A DNA stretch of 64,000 bases from Dryomyza anilis (GCA_951804985.1 OX638130.1:6992791-7056790), one strand, 5' to 3'. Numbered from the stretch's first letter, positions 47,432 to 58,019 are shown. Notes: a model not told the origin generated them from the letters alone. Made by a program: numbers and translations.

Positions 47432-48042
47432 CTAACTTTCATCCTTTATAATTAGAAAGATTCGATTGAAAACACACACCTCAGCCAACAAACAAAATAA
47501 ATTCGATATTAAAATTAATTATTTCCGCTTTTTCACCACACAAAAGGTTAAATTGGTCAAGTCGTACTGTTTTTAAAGTCGAATTTATGTCGATTTTTGA
47601 TTGACAAACTATAATTCGAACAAACTACTTTGTAAATAACAACTCATAAATAATTTTAATGATAAATATGTTTTGTATCAATTTTATTATTTTTCCAATG
47701 TTCTTTGTATTGAAAAACATATGATGCGCATAAAAACAGTTTATATCAGTTTTGAATATTGGTGTATTTCTGATTTTTGCATAGCTATTACATTTTTCGT
47801 TAGATTAGGTGTCGGTTACGACTTTAATCCCTGTTTCTATCATTTTTAGGATTTTTTCGAAAAATTTCATAACTATTATTTCACATGTTATAAAATTCAA
47901 TCAAAGAATGTTCTGAGTTCAATTTTTCTATTTATGTACACTACCCAACATAACGTGAAAAAAATGCCTATGGAAATACCATTGTTCAATTCTATATAAT
48001 CAAAGGGCGCTGATTTCCATTGCATACTTAGTTTTTTCTATT
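47432..48042. other. AT-rich DNA, nothing recognised
   Basis: No supported gene or repeat. Confidence 0.35.
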
Positions 48043-48329
48043 ACACAGAAAATTAATACAGCAACCTGTATTAATTGCATTTATTAATCAATCCAGCAAT
48101 GAAATTAATTAGTCGGAGCAGTTTCAGCAATTATGTTTGCAAAAACTGCGCCGACTAAATTAATTGCTGCATTGACGTACAAATATTCATATTAACAAAC
48201 GCAATTGCTGATTTAACGAATAATAACAAATATTTCATTAAATTACTAAATTTCATTGCTGGACTGATTGATGAATGCAATGATGTAATATCGGTTGCTA
48301 TATTTACGTAGATTGTTTTTTCTATGTAC
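48043..48329. mobile_element. Small foldback element
   Basis: Arms of about 90 bp are inverse: 'ttacacagaaaa-taatacag' at the left pairs with a 'tgtacatagaaaaaacaat' inverse at the right, and 'aatc-a-tccagcaatgaaat' occurs on both. The centre also has inverse 'ttaattagtcgg' and 'ccgactaaattaa'. Confidence 0.65.
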
Positions 48330-48384
48330 ATTTCGTTTTTATGAAAATTGCTTTCGAATTTTAAATCCCTTCTAACCTACTTTT

Positions 48385-48530
48385 TAGAATATAAAAATAC
48401 AGTCTTTTAAAAAACTAGTTTTGCATAAAAATAAACGCAATTTTACTCTAAATTGTCAAGACTAATTATAATATACAAATAGATGCAACTTTTCCGCTAT
48501 ATTTTTAAGATATTTGAAAATTTTTGATTT
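48385..48530 (+). repeat. Dispersed repeat R2, copy 3 (diverged)
   Basis: Shares 'agaatataaaaatacagt', 'attgtcaagactaatt-taatata' and 'taagatatttg' in order with 15566-15724 and 17808-17990. Confidence 0.55.
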
Positions 48531-48741
48531 TTTTAGACTATGTTTGAATCATTTTTTTTTGCATTCGGTTCTAATGATAAAAAAGAAAATTATTTATGGT
48601 TATCGGGTCTAATTTTTAAAATATAATTAACGTTAGTAGTAAAAAATTAAGACAAATTTTTATAAAATTCAATTTATTTACAAATAATATAAAAATTATG
48701 TAGGTATTTTAATTAACAATTCATATTTTAAATCTAACTAT

Positions 48742-51419
48742 TCAAGCTTTTATACGATAATTTTTGAAATTTCCCAAATTTAAGGCAACTCCCGGAAATG
48801 GTTCTTTTTGACCATTTCGGACCAATGTAGTTAAAATTGATGTTAACAAATCTTCTGTTGATTCAGTTGTGGCATCATCGGCATCATCATAATAATCATC
48901 TGGAGTTGTTGTTCTGACCGTGGTTGTACTGGTTGTTGTGGAACTTTTACGTCGAAGATTTAACTTTTTGAGAGTTAATTTTTTTTTTGGTTTATTTTTA
49001 GTTGATTTAGTGGAAGTTGTTGGGAAGTTTGTAGGTGTTGTGGAGGAAGTTGTTAGGGTAGAGGTTATTAAGCTGGATGATGTTGGGTCTAAGGTTGTAT
49101 CTACGGAAGGCATGGTTGAGGTTGTTATTAACGGTATGGTCGAGGTGGAAGGTGTTAAGAAAGGTGTTGGTAAAGTAGAGTCGGAGAAAGAAGTGGTTGA
49201 GGCCAATGTGGTAGCGAGTGATGGAGATGTTAAAGGAGTTACGGAGGAAAATGTTGTTGGCATAGAAGTTGTAGAGGAAGTAGTTGTTGTGGGAGACGTT
49301 GTTAAGGTTGGAGCTATTGTGGTAGAAGTTGTTGAGTTAGTAGTTGTAGGAATAGAAGTTGTAGAGGGAGAAGTTGTAGGAGAAAAAGTTGTAGTTGGTG
49401 AAGTTGTTGCGAATGATGTTGCGAATGATGTTGTTGAAGTGGTAGTTGTTTCAAATGAAGGAATTGTTGTAGAAAGTGTCAAAGTGGAAGGTATTGTCGA
49501 TGATGGTGTAATTAAGGTTGTTGCAGAGTCTGCTTCAAATGAAGTTGTGGTTGAGGGTTTTGAAGTTGTTGCTGCTGTAACGATAGTAGACCCTGTACTA
49601 TTTACTTGCGCGTGCACGAAGACTCGAAGAGCTGTAAACATTATAAAAAGTAGGTTTATTAAAAAATAAATGTATATATTTTATATATTGTTTATAATTT
49701 TTAATAATTTATTTGTTTCTTTACAATTTTTTTAAAATCTTTATAATTTTGTATAATTTTTTTATAATTTTTTATAATTTTTTATAATTTTTTATAATTT
49801 TTTTAAATTTGTTATAATTTTTTATAAATTTTTATAATTTGTTATAATTTTTTATAATTTTTTATAATTTTTTATAATTTTTTATAATTTTTTATAATAT
49901 TTTATAATATTTTATATTTTTTTATAATTTTTTATAATTTTTATAATTTTTTATAATTTTTTATAATTTTTTATAATTTTTTATTATTTTTTATAATTTT
50001 TTATAATTTTTTATAATTTTTTATAATTTTTTATAATTTTTTATAATTTTTTATAATTTTTTATAATTTTTTATAATTTTTTATAATTTTTTATAATTGT
50101 TATAATTTTTAAAAATTTTTCATAATTTTTTAAAATTGATTATAATTTTTAAATTTTTTTTATAATTTTTTATAATTTTGTATAATTTTTTATAATTTTA
50201 TATAATTTTATATAATTTTTTATAATTGATTATAATTTTTTATAATTTTTTATATTTTTTTATAATTTTTTATAATATTTTATGATTTTTTATGATTTTT
50301 TATAATTTTTTATAATTTTTTATAATTTTTTATAATTTTTTATAATTTTTTATAATTTTTTATAATTTTTTATAATTTTTTATAATTTTTTATAATTTTT
50401 TATAATTTTTTATAATTTTTTATAATTTTTTATAATTTTTTATAATTTTTTATAATTTTTTATAATTTTTTATAATTTTATATAATTTTTTTATAATTTT
50501 ATATAATTTTTTATAATTTTTTATAATTTTTTATAATTTTTTATAATTTTTTATAATTTTTTATAATTTTTTATAATTTTTTATAATTTTTTATAATTTT
50601 TTATAATTTTTTATAATTTTTTATAATTTTTTATAATTTTTTATAATTTTTTATAATTTTTTATAATTTTTTATAATTTTTTATAATTTTTTATAATTTT
50701 TTATAATTTTTTATAATTTTTTATAATTTTTTATAATTTTTTATAATTTTTTATAATTTTTTATAATTTTTTATAATTTTTTATAATTTTTTATAATTTT
50801 TTATAATTTTATATAATTTTTTATAATTTTTTATAATTTTTATATTACTTTTATTACTTTTATAATATTTTATAATTTTTTAAAAAATTTTTAAGTTTTT
50901 TATAATTTTTTATAATTTTTTATAATTTTTTATAATTTTTTATAATTTTTTATAATTTTTTTTAATATTTTATAATATTTTATAATTTTTTATAATTTTT
51001 TATAATTTTTTATAATTTTTTATAATTTTTTATAATTTTTTATAATTTTTTATAATTTTTTATAATTTTTTATAATTTTTTATAATTTTTTATAATTTTT
51101 TATAATTTTTTATAATTTTTTATAATTTTTTATAATTTTTTATAATTTTTTATAATTTTTATATTACTTTTATTACTTTTATAATATTTTATAATTTTTT
51201 AAAAAAATTTTAAATTTTTTATAATTTTTCATAATTTTTTGTAATTTTTTATAATTGTTTATACTTTTTTATAATTTTAAAATTTAATATTATTTTTATA
51301 AATGTTAATAGTTTTAAAAATTTAGTTTTTTAAATAATTATAATAAAATTAAAATTTTATCTTAAATTAATTTTACCTAAAATCACCATTACACAATAAA
51401 TATAATCTGTTTGGTACAT
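48742..51419 (-). CDS. Mucin-like Thr/Ser-rich secreted protein (310 aa), two exons
   Basis: Exon 1 is 51377-51419 (43 nt), donor G|GTAAAA. The intron is 1745 nt and is mostly a 10-bp satellite. Exon 2 is 48742-49631 after GTTTACAG. The joined CDS is 933 nt with no internal stop. The splice replaces a weak MFTA start by MYQTDYIYCVMVILA, giving a good signal peptide (about 1-23, cleavage after HAQ). Residues 24-222 are Thr/Ser/Pro-rich with few charged residues, as expected of a heavily O-glycosylated mucin. A basic patch (about 223-243) follows, then a second Thr run, an acidic DDYYDDADD segment (about 258-267) and a non-repetitive C-terminus. AATAAA lies at 48673-48678 (minus). A TATA box and TCAGT lie upstream. 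The plan recalls dipteran salivary glue mucins, but identity is not established. Confidence 0.75.
49700..51260 (+). repeat. 10-bp satellite (TTATAATTTT)n within an intron
   Basis: About 155 tandem units of 10 bp inside the intron of the minus-strand mucin-like gene. An irregular block beginning 'tatattacttttattactt' occurs at 50841 and again at 51160, so a 319-bp higher-order segment has been duplicated. T4-T6 tracts recur each helical turn. Confidence 0.97.
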
Positions 51420-51458
51420 TTTCGCGCACGTTGTTTTAAACAATAAATTATGCAATTA

Positions 51459-51497
51459 ACTGATTTTAATCACTCGTATCAGCGACATATTTATATA
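51459..51497 (-). promoter_or_regulatory. Core promoter of the mucin-like gene
   Basis: On the minus strand TATATAAAT (51489-51497) is followed by an arthropod initiator TCAGT (51459-51463). The A of the initiator is 34 bp from the TATA start. The first ATG downstream is the exon-1 start at 51419, giving a 5' UTR of about 42 nt. Confidence 0.7.
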
Positions 51498-51955
51498 ACC
51501 GACTTTGTTGTCAGTGCGGCGCTATCATTGCAGATGAGGCTGTTGATAAGTTTAATTAATTTGATTTTATATAAAAATAATAAAAACGAAAACAATTGCT
51601 GTCACGTTTACAAATAGATTATATCAGCGCACCCGGATAGTTGTGAATAATTAAAGCACTCACGGAAATGAAGAATACGCCTCAGTGGTTAAATTTTTGA
51701 TTTATGTTAAAATTATATTGTGTATATTTTGTTTAATATTTTTTATATATTTTAAATTGCTTCGTTTTTACTTGATTTTTTGTAGTATATAGAATTCTAT
51801 ATTATTTTTTTATATGAAAGCACTAATTATTTGCTGTGCTAAAATAAAACGTGCTTTTTTCTTAATTGCCATTAAATTCATTTAAATAAAGTATTTAACT
51901 ATTTTATTTTTAATAAACAAAAATATTTTTTGCAAAATCTCACTCAATTTTTTGC

Positions 51956-51993
51956 TATAAAAGTCGTGCCAAAGTCTAAGTTGTACAACAGTC
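51956..51993 (+). promoter_or_regulatory. Core promoter of the Pro/Gly/Ala-rich peptide gene
   Basis: TATAAAAG at 51956-51963, TGCCAAAG three bases later, and an initiator-like ACAGTC near 51989. It is about 460 bp from the minus-strand TATA box at 51497, so the two genes are divergently arranged. A similar TATAAAAG-NNN-TGCCAAAG string occurs at 62468-62486. Confidence 0.65.
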
Positions 51994-52052
51994 TCCAGTT
52001 TTAAAATCTTCAGTCGTGACTCTGTTTAAGTTTTCTAAGTACTATCGTCAAA

Positions 52053-53503
52053 ATGAATAAAGCACTTTGCATTTTCGCTGTAGTCCTTGTGGCCGGTAAT
52101 TGAAAAATAATTGAAAACATTACAAAAAAACTTCATTTAACAACAAAATATAGTCTAAACTTAATTATAAAATAAACATAAAACATTATATAAATTTTAT
52201 CATATAACGGAAATAACAAATACTACAAAATTATATAAATTATAATTTCTAAATAATTATCATTTTAAAAGCATGTTCTAATTTTGATCGATTTTGATTT
52301 TTGCAGTTCCAGTTTTCGATACAAATTAAACGTATTTCCATCGAGTTTAATGTGATAAAATTCCATGAAATTAATTAAATTCAGTTTTTGTTATCTCAGA
52401 AAAATTCTGTTAAGATCAAAACGCAATTCTGGTATTTCGCTTAATTATAAAAATTGTTTCGGAACAATTAAAATTTATCAAATGTTTGTCAATTTTACAA
52501 AAATATCTTTAATAAGTAGCAAAAAATTCAAAAAATCATATCGCAAATAATTGTGATATGGTTTTTGTTATGATATATCACATCCCAAATCACATCAAAA
52601 ATCATCACATATCACAATTTATACCAGATATCATAAATTGTATCACAAATCATATCACAAATCATATCAGAAATCATATCACAAATCAAATAGCAAATAA
52701 TATCACGAATCATATCACAAATCATATCACGAATCTTATCACAAATTATATCCGAAATCATCACAAATCATTTCTCTTATCATCACACTAATTATATCAC
52801 AATCCATAGCAAATATCACAAAATCATATCAATAATCAAAGCTCAAATTATATCAGAAATCATATCACAAATTATGTCAGAAATCATATCACGAATTATA
52901 TCGCAACTCATATCACAAATCATATCTCAATTAATACCATAACTTATATCAGAAGTCTTCACTAATCATATCAAAAATCATATCACAAAAATCATATCAT
53001 TAATCATATCACAAATCATATCACAAATCACATAACATATCATACCACAAATCATATCTCAATTCATACCATAAATTATATCAGAAATCTTCACAAATCA
53101 CATCATATCACAAAATCTCATCACAAATCATATCACAAATCACATAACAAATCTCATCACAAATCATACCACAAATCACATAACAAATCATATCAAAAAT
53201 CATATTACAAACCGTCACAGTTAATCATAATTTCTATAAATCTAAAAAAAAAAACTATAATTTATAATTTTCTAATTTCAACATCCAGTCTGCATTTTCA
53301 AAATTGATACTACTGATGCTTTACCACTCCTGGGAGGTCTTCCACTTCCTTTGCCCGGTGCTAGCGGTGGCGCTGCTGGTGGTGGCGGCGTCGTTAGCAC
53401 ACTTGTCGAAACCGTTGCTGGAACTGCTGGCAACATTGCACCAGAGCCAGCAAAAGGTGTTCTGGATACCGCCGCTGGACTATCCAAAATAGTACCAATA
53501 TAA
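52053..53503 (+). CDS. Secreted Pro/Gly/Ala-rich peptide (85 aa), two exons
   Basis: Exon 1 is 52053-52095 (43 nt), donor G|GTAATT. The intron is 1193 nt and holds a 12-bp repeat array. Exon 2 is 53289-53503 after ACATCCAG. The joined CDS is 258 nt in frame. Signal peptide: residues 1-25 with a CIFAVVLVAVCIFKI core, ending DTTDA. The mature 60 residues start LPLLGGLPLPLPG, followed by a Gly/Ala-rich run and an Ala/Val/Leu-rich tail; there is no Cys in the mature part. The signal-peptide end (IFKI...DA at residues 18-25) aligns without gaps with the genes at 56020 and 59032, making it a diverged paralogue. AATAAA lies at 53604-53609. Compared with flanking DNA the exon is strikingly GC-rich. 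Function unknown; silk, glue or antimicrobial roles are only analogies. Confidence 0.75.
52550..53215 (+). repeat. 12-bp ATCACAAATCAT repeat within an intron
   Basis: About 55 imperfect units of AATCATATCACA fill half of the intron. The 12-bp period leaves a short frame (52558-52791) spelling NHIT repeats, which I do not regard as coding. Confidence 0.9.
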
Positions 53504-53609
53504 ATTGTACTATGAACCAGTCTCACCCTTGATCGGATTCACAAACGGCAGATCGCATAATTTTTGAAATTATTAAAAAATTGTGAAAAAAAAACAAATT
53601 TGCAATAAA

Positions 53610-53929
53610 ATAAATAAACTAAAGAGAATATTGCATTTTTATTGTATTTATTAAGTGATTTATGTAAAAAAAGCTGTGTTTTCTAGAACATCAAAATAAT
53701 TTTTATAAATTTTACAAGAAATTTAAACAAAATCTAAATTCTGAAAATTTGAAGTTGTATCAAAATGTGCTCATTTGAGTTTTTTTTACTTAGAATTTAC
53801 GCTCCACTCAAAAATTTTGCAAGAAAGTCCAATTTGGTACATTTTCTCACAATATATAGCACACGATTTTGATGTGCATACTTAATCAGAAAGTAATATA
53901 TAAACTTAGACATCGAAAAATATATATAT
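53610..53929. other. 3' flank, AT-rich
   Basis: Downstream of the polyadenylation signal of the preceding gene. Nothing recognised before the LTR. Confidence 0.35.
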
Positions 53930-54293
53930 TGCTACGAAAAGAGGTAATTTGCCCAACAGTACAACCAATGAACAAGAATAAATGAGACGCAAGACAATTC
54001 AGCGCACTAAGCTACGTGTTAGAAAAAGACGGAAGATCATTCAGCGCACTTAGACAATGTGCGAGAAAGAGATGGAAGATCAGCGCATTAACAACACATG
54101 AGTGCGAATTAGATGCAATTGCGTGTAGTATTCACGAAATGCGTAGAATGTTCTCGAAACATGTCGAATTAGTAAAGTTGTTAGTTAATGTGAATTAATA
54201 AAGTTAATTGTTGTAATTTAAACCAAATATTAGTGTGTTTTTATTTTGTCCACAATCCAGAGATACGAACTTGTAGACTGAATTTTCGTAACA
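53930..54293. mobile_element. Solo LTR, probably Ty3/gypsy-type
   Basis: 364 bp beginning TGCTACGAAAA and ending TTTTCGTAACA: TG...CA termini with an 11-bp near-perfect inverted tip. ATAT flanks both sides, giving a 4-5 bp target duplication in AT-rich DNA. An AATAAA occurs near 54196 on the plus strand. No internal region or second LTR is present, so it is a solo LTR left by recombination. Internal phrases match the tandem array at 22076-23500. The family assignment is inferred from the termini only. Confidence 0.65.
54145..54159. promoter_or_regulatory. Heat-shock element in the LTR
   Basis: AGAAT-GTTCT-CGAAA fits nGAAnnTTCnnGAAn exactly. Its position within a solo LTR suggests a retroelement promoter element. 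No expression evidence. Confidence 0.4.
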
Positions 54294-54310
54294 ATATATC
54301 AAAGATAGAG

Positions 54311-55090
54311 TTTTTTTTTTTTTAATGTGGGATAAAAAAATAGAGCCACAGCACTCAGACAGGGTTATATCCATTGTGCTGTGACCCAGTTCCCTGGTTT
54401 TTAATGATACTTCTTAGATTCATTATTGAATCTAAGAAGGCTATTGTGTGATAGAGAGTGAAGCTGATCCTCTCTCATCAAGTCTGTGCCAAAGATCTGC
54501 CTTCTTATTCTAGAAAATGCTGGACAGTCACAGAGATAGTGCTCTGTGGTGCCAGTTTCTTCGTAGCAGGCAGAACATAAGGCGCTTTCGGTCAGGCCGA
54601 TTGCGTTCATGTGTTTTTCACATGCGTTGTGTCCCGTTAGAAGTCCCGTCAGTTTTCTGCACTCCTTTCTACTTAAGGAAAGTAGAAACGAGGCCGATCT
54701 TTTGGTTATCGTCGGTGTCATGAGCTTGGAGAATCTGCATTTCGTCTCATTCAGCCATCTGCTCTTGTGTGCGGAGGCGACCCAAGAGCTGATGACGAAT
54801 TTCCCCGTAGATGCAGGTAGTCCAAGCACAGGGCAAATGGATTATCCTCAGATCCAGCACGTGCTAGTTCGTCAGATGTTTCATTGCCCGAAACTCCTTT
54901 ATGGCCCGGCACTTAAATCAGTTTCAGTGTATTGTATTTACCAACACAATTGAGACGTGATCTGCATTGACGTACAATTTTGGATGTGATGACCTGGTTG
55001 TTCAAACCCATAAGAGCAGCCTGACTATCGCTGCAAACTGATATAGCCCTGTTCTGCCATCTATTATCCGCAATATAGTCTCAACTGTGC
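54311..55090 (-). mobile_element. 5'-truncated LINE-1 copy 2
   Basis: Same element as 15725-16862, inverted. The T-run at 54311-54324 is the A tail, followed by the 3' UTR and the RNase H/CCHC end. It keeps the frame around the segment where copy 1 is shifted, but has a stop in place of the Trp of the VPGHKGVSG block and loses a few bases near 54835. Truncation is further 3' than in copy 1. Non-functional. Confidence 0.88.
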
Positions 55091-55840
55091 ACATTTCCTT
55101 TAGACCATAATACAAGCTTTTTTTTTTAAATCGGAAACTTTTCGATTTTTTTTTTAATTTTGATAGATTTTTCATGAAAAAAATCTCAAATTTACTGATT
55201 TTTATATCCATAACCATTGAAGATAAAATCTCGAATTTCAAAACATAAGTTCTCTTAAGAATTTTCTATACAACACTTTCTTAATTTTTAAAATCGGTTG
55301 AGTGACTCCGAAAATAATTAATTTCGCCCGATTTAAGAGCGTTTGGACACATTATAAAGTCTACTTCGTTAAAAATATGGGGTCTTATGAGTTCTCAAAT
55401 GAAAGGGAACTATCATACGCAAACTTTTGGAAACTAAGAATCCCTTTGAATGTAATTGGACCGACAATAATGCTCATAATTTGAATTTGAAATTGTTCTA
55501 TCTTATTAGAAATTAGTCTAGGGCCATAATCTGAAACTAATTATTGAATTTTTACCAAAATGATCCGATCGTCCCTAATATGGTAAATTTCTAGTACAAT
55601 CTAACTATATAGGAACTATCAAACTTTTCCGACTTTTGCGACCTAACCTACGTAAATTGTTTTCTACTTTACACATTTAACCACCATTCTAGTAAAAATA
55701 CGACTTGACATTTGAATAACTAGCTTTTAGTGATTTATTTTGGAGATTATGCGACCTTCTATTTAAATTGCTTATATATTTTTGTTTCAAAAAATTATAG
55801 GAATTTTTGTTGTATTGCTGTATATATATCAAGATGACAT
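55091..55840. other. AT-rich intergenic DNA
   Basis: No gene is seen. 'Ggaccgacaataatgctcataa' near 55461 resembles sequence near 58768 upstream of the next paralogue, so the duplicated unit may extend this far. Confidence 0.35.
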
Positions 55841-55979
55841 ATTTATCAGTGAACCAATAAACCTTGTAGCTTAGAGCCATTTTTGACTTTTTTTGTTATC
55901 AATAGATTTAAATTAGTTTCTAAAGATTGGTTCATATTTTGCTATATAAACCCATTCAAGGATTAGTTTAGCATCAGTC
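55841..55979 (+). promoter_or_regulatory. Promoter region of heptad peptide gene 1
   Basis: TATATAAA at 55943-55950 and TCAGTC at 55974-55979 with correct spacing. Upstream, 55841-55905 is nearly identical to 58851-58915 of the paralogue, including ATTTATCAG, GAACCAATAAACCTT and GTTATCAAT. TTATCA is the inverse of TGATAA, a GATA-factor type site, present twice in each promoter. Regulation by GATA factors is inferred. Confidence 0.65.
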
Positions 55980-56019
55980 AACTTTTGACTGAAACGTAAA
56001 AATTAAAAACTACACAAAA

Positions 56020-56534
56020 ATGGGGAAAAGGTTGTACACCTACATCGTGATCCTTGTGATTGGTAATAATTTTATTTAAATAATAAATAAAAAAAAATTA
56101 TAAATAAAATAATAAATAAACTAAATAAAAAGAAAATTAATATATGAAATATATGAAATTTAAACAAATAGAATCAAACAGACAGAAGATAATATTGTAG
56201 TCTCTTACTTTGTTCTTTCCTATTCTATTCTTGAAATTCAGTCGGAATATTCAAAATCAACCATATAGACGCTGCCCCACAGCATCTACTTCGTCTACCA
56301 AATCTTCTCAGAACTACTACTAAATCACCTCTTGGTGATTTAGTTGGTGGCCTAGGTGATACATTAGGTGGTACACTTGAAGGTACTCTTGATACGGTCG
56401 GCAATTTACTGAACACCGTTGGTGGTACACTTAATACAGTTGGTAATCTGCTCGATGGAGTTGGTGCAGCACTTGATGAAGTTGGTACTATAGTTGATGA
56501 TCTGCTTCGTGGTCTAACTGGTGGACTTGGTTGA
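56020..56534 (+). CDS. Secreted Gly/Leu heptad-repeat peptide 1 (111 aa), two exons
   Basis: Exon 1 is 56020-56062 (43 nt), donor G|GTAATA. The intron is 179 nt. Exon 2 is 56242-56534 after AAATTCAG. The joined CDS is 336 nt in frame. Signal peptide: residues 1-25, with YIVILVIVGIFKI as core and INHIDA before the likely cleavage site. The mature part begins with a short basic stretch, then Gly-rich segments, and residues 66-100 form five exact heptads with Gly at 68, 75, 82, 89 and 96, Val before each Gly and Asn/Asp at the end of most. No Cys. The stop (TGA) occurs where the paralogue at 59032 has a Gly codon, so this protein lacks the paralogue's last five residues. AATAAA at 56581. Biochemical role unknown; an amphipathic or self-associating secreted peptide is a reasonable guess. 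Confidence 0.85.
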
Positions 56535-56639
56535 GGACCGCAATTATAAGATAACAACCGATGTACTAAAATCAAATATAAATAAAGAGAGAACATTAAA
56601 AAAAGCAAAAATTATTTGTCCTATACATTTTTATTAATA

Positions 56640-57144
56640 ATGGTATTGGTTTTGCATAGAGTTCAAAATTTAATAATTAAATTATTAATAAATATTAAAT
56701 ATTTTTATTAATACTTGAATTAAACAAATCATTCAAAGTTTGCATATTCCATCAATATTGATTTTAAACTCTATGTTTCACTATTTTATAGTGGTACTTT
56801 ACAAAATATTATTCTGTCTGCAAATTTGGAAATATTATTTTTTAAAATGAATCATCAGACTAGTCAGGTAAGTCTTAAGACTTACCTAATAATTGAAAAT
56901 CTAACTGAAAAATTTAAAGACTAAATGAAAGAAAATAGTAGTTTGCCTGTGACATCGTATTCCAAATAAGGGACGGGCCGCAAACATTTTGTTTTCTTGA
57001 GTCGATTTAATATAGACTAAAGAAATAAAGATGTTTACCAGAATATCACACCTCGAAATATGAATTTGCTTACAAATTACTTCTTAATATTTGAGCATAG
57101 GTACAGACAAAGGCTGACCTTTGTCTTTTTTATATTAGCCAAAT
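56640..57144. other. Intergenic AT-rich DNA with a 22-bp palindrome
   Basis: 56866-56887 is a perfect palindrome made of AGGTAAGTCTT and its inverse. No gene is seen. Confidence 0.5.
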
Positions 57145-57330
57145 GTCGAGCGTCGGTATGTCGATTGGTTAGTACGTTGAACTACGAGCGAACAAGTTGT
57201 TGGTACGAAAGACTACGAAAGACTCGAAAGGTCCCGGGTTTGATGCCAGGAACTGTCAACATTCTTTTTTTATAGATAACATTTTTCTATACCGCGCTAC
57301 TACTTAGCAGACAAGACAAACCTCTGAGAG
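57145..57330 (+). mobile_element. Degenerate SINE relic
   Basis: Head 'gcgtcggtatgtcgattggt', an insertion-expanded anticodon region with 'acgaaagactacgaaagact', 'ggtcccgggtttgatgccag' as box B, then the body landmarks 'tttttctataccgcgctac'. Related to the subfamily at 28050-28391. Confidence 0.65.
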
Positions 57331-57439
57331 CAAACATCGCCCATCAATTAGTTGGCATCACTAGTCTTCTCCCATCAACTCGTTTCGACAGAGGCTTGGG
57401 TCTGCTTGGGTTTGATTAAAATGTCACTTTTGCAGTAAA

Positions 57440-57489
57440 GTAATTATTTAAAGTACACGCACGCACATGCGTGTACTTTAAATAATTAC
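57440..57489. other. Perfect 21-bp inverted repeat with 8-nt loop
   Basis: The left stem 57440-57460 and right stem 57469-57489 are exact inverse complements; the loop is ACGCACAT. It could form a cruciform in DNA or a small-RNA-like hairpin if transcribed. A second hairpin-like sequence lies at 57718-57766. Confidence 0.7.
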
Positions 57490-58019
57490 ACAAATTCTAA
57501 ATAAAAAACCAAAACAATACAGTTTCAGCAATACGTATCCAAGGAATTTGTATATAACGAAATGGGTTTCGTTCATACCTGTACGACTAACGTACATAGC
57601 AACAAATATTGAACGTAAATATAACAATTGAGATTAATTGATACAAAATTATTAATTCTTTTAATAAAAATAATTGGATAAACTAATTGTTTAATAGTAT
57701 AAATTAAATTCTTTCAATGTTGGTGTATATGCTAAAATATATGCATATATAGCATATACATCAACAGACAGTTTTAGAGTCACTACAAAGTTTTACAGCC
57801 ACACACAGTTTAAAATTCACTGCACAGTATTACAGTACCACACCGCGTGCTTGTCTATTTCGTTCGTCGGGTCGTTTTTCCGTACATCGTATGTATATAA
57901 TGACTTTGATATTCTTTTCTATTATTTGTGTTTAAAGATTCCTTATACAGAGCTTCACTGGGGACGTGATTGTGATACAAACTTGAAACAAAAAAAAATA
58001 GTAAATAATAAAACAAATA
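57490..58019. other. AT-rich intergenic DNA
   Basis: Contains the imperfect inverted repeat TGTTGGTGTATATGCTA/TAGCATATACATCAACA at 57718-57766. Short frames near 57851-58061 are not convincing. Confidence 0.35.

Noticed and set aside
48920..49669. 249-codon plus-strand open frame rich in Val/Glu
   Set aside because: It is the antisense of the Thr/Ser-rich exon: ACN/TCN codons read backwards give Val, Glu and Gly. The minus-strand gene has a signal peptide, splice sites, promoter and polyadenylation signal; this frame has none.
52558..52791. NHIT-repeat frame
   Set aside because: By-product of a 12-bp array lying in an intron.
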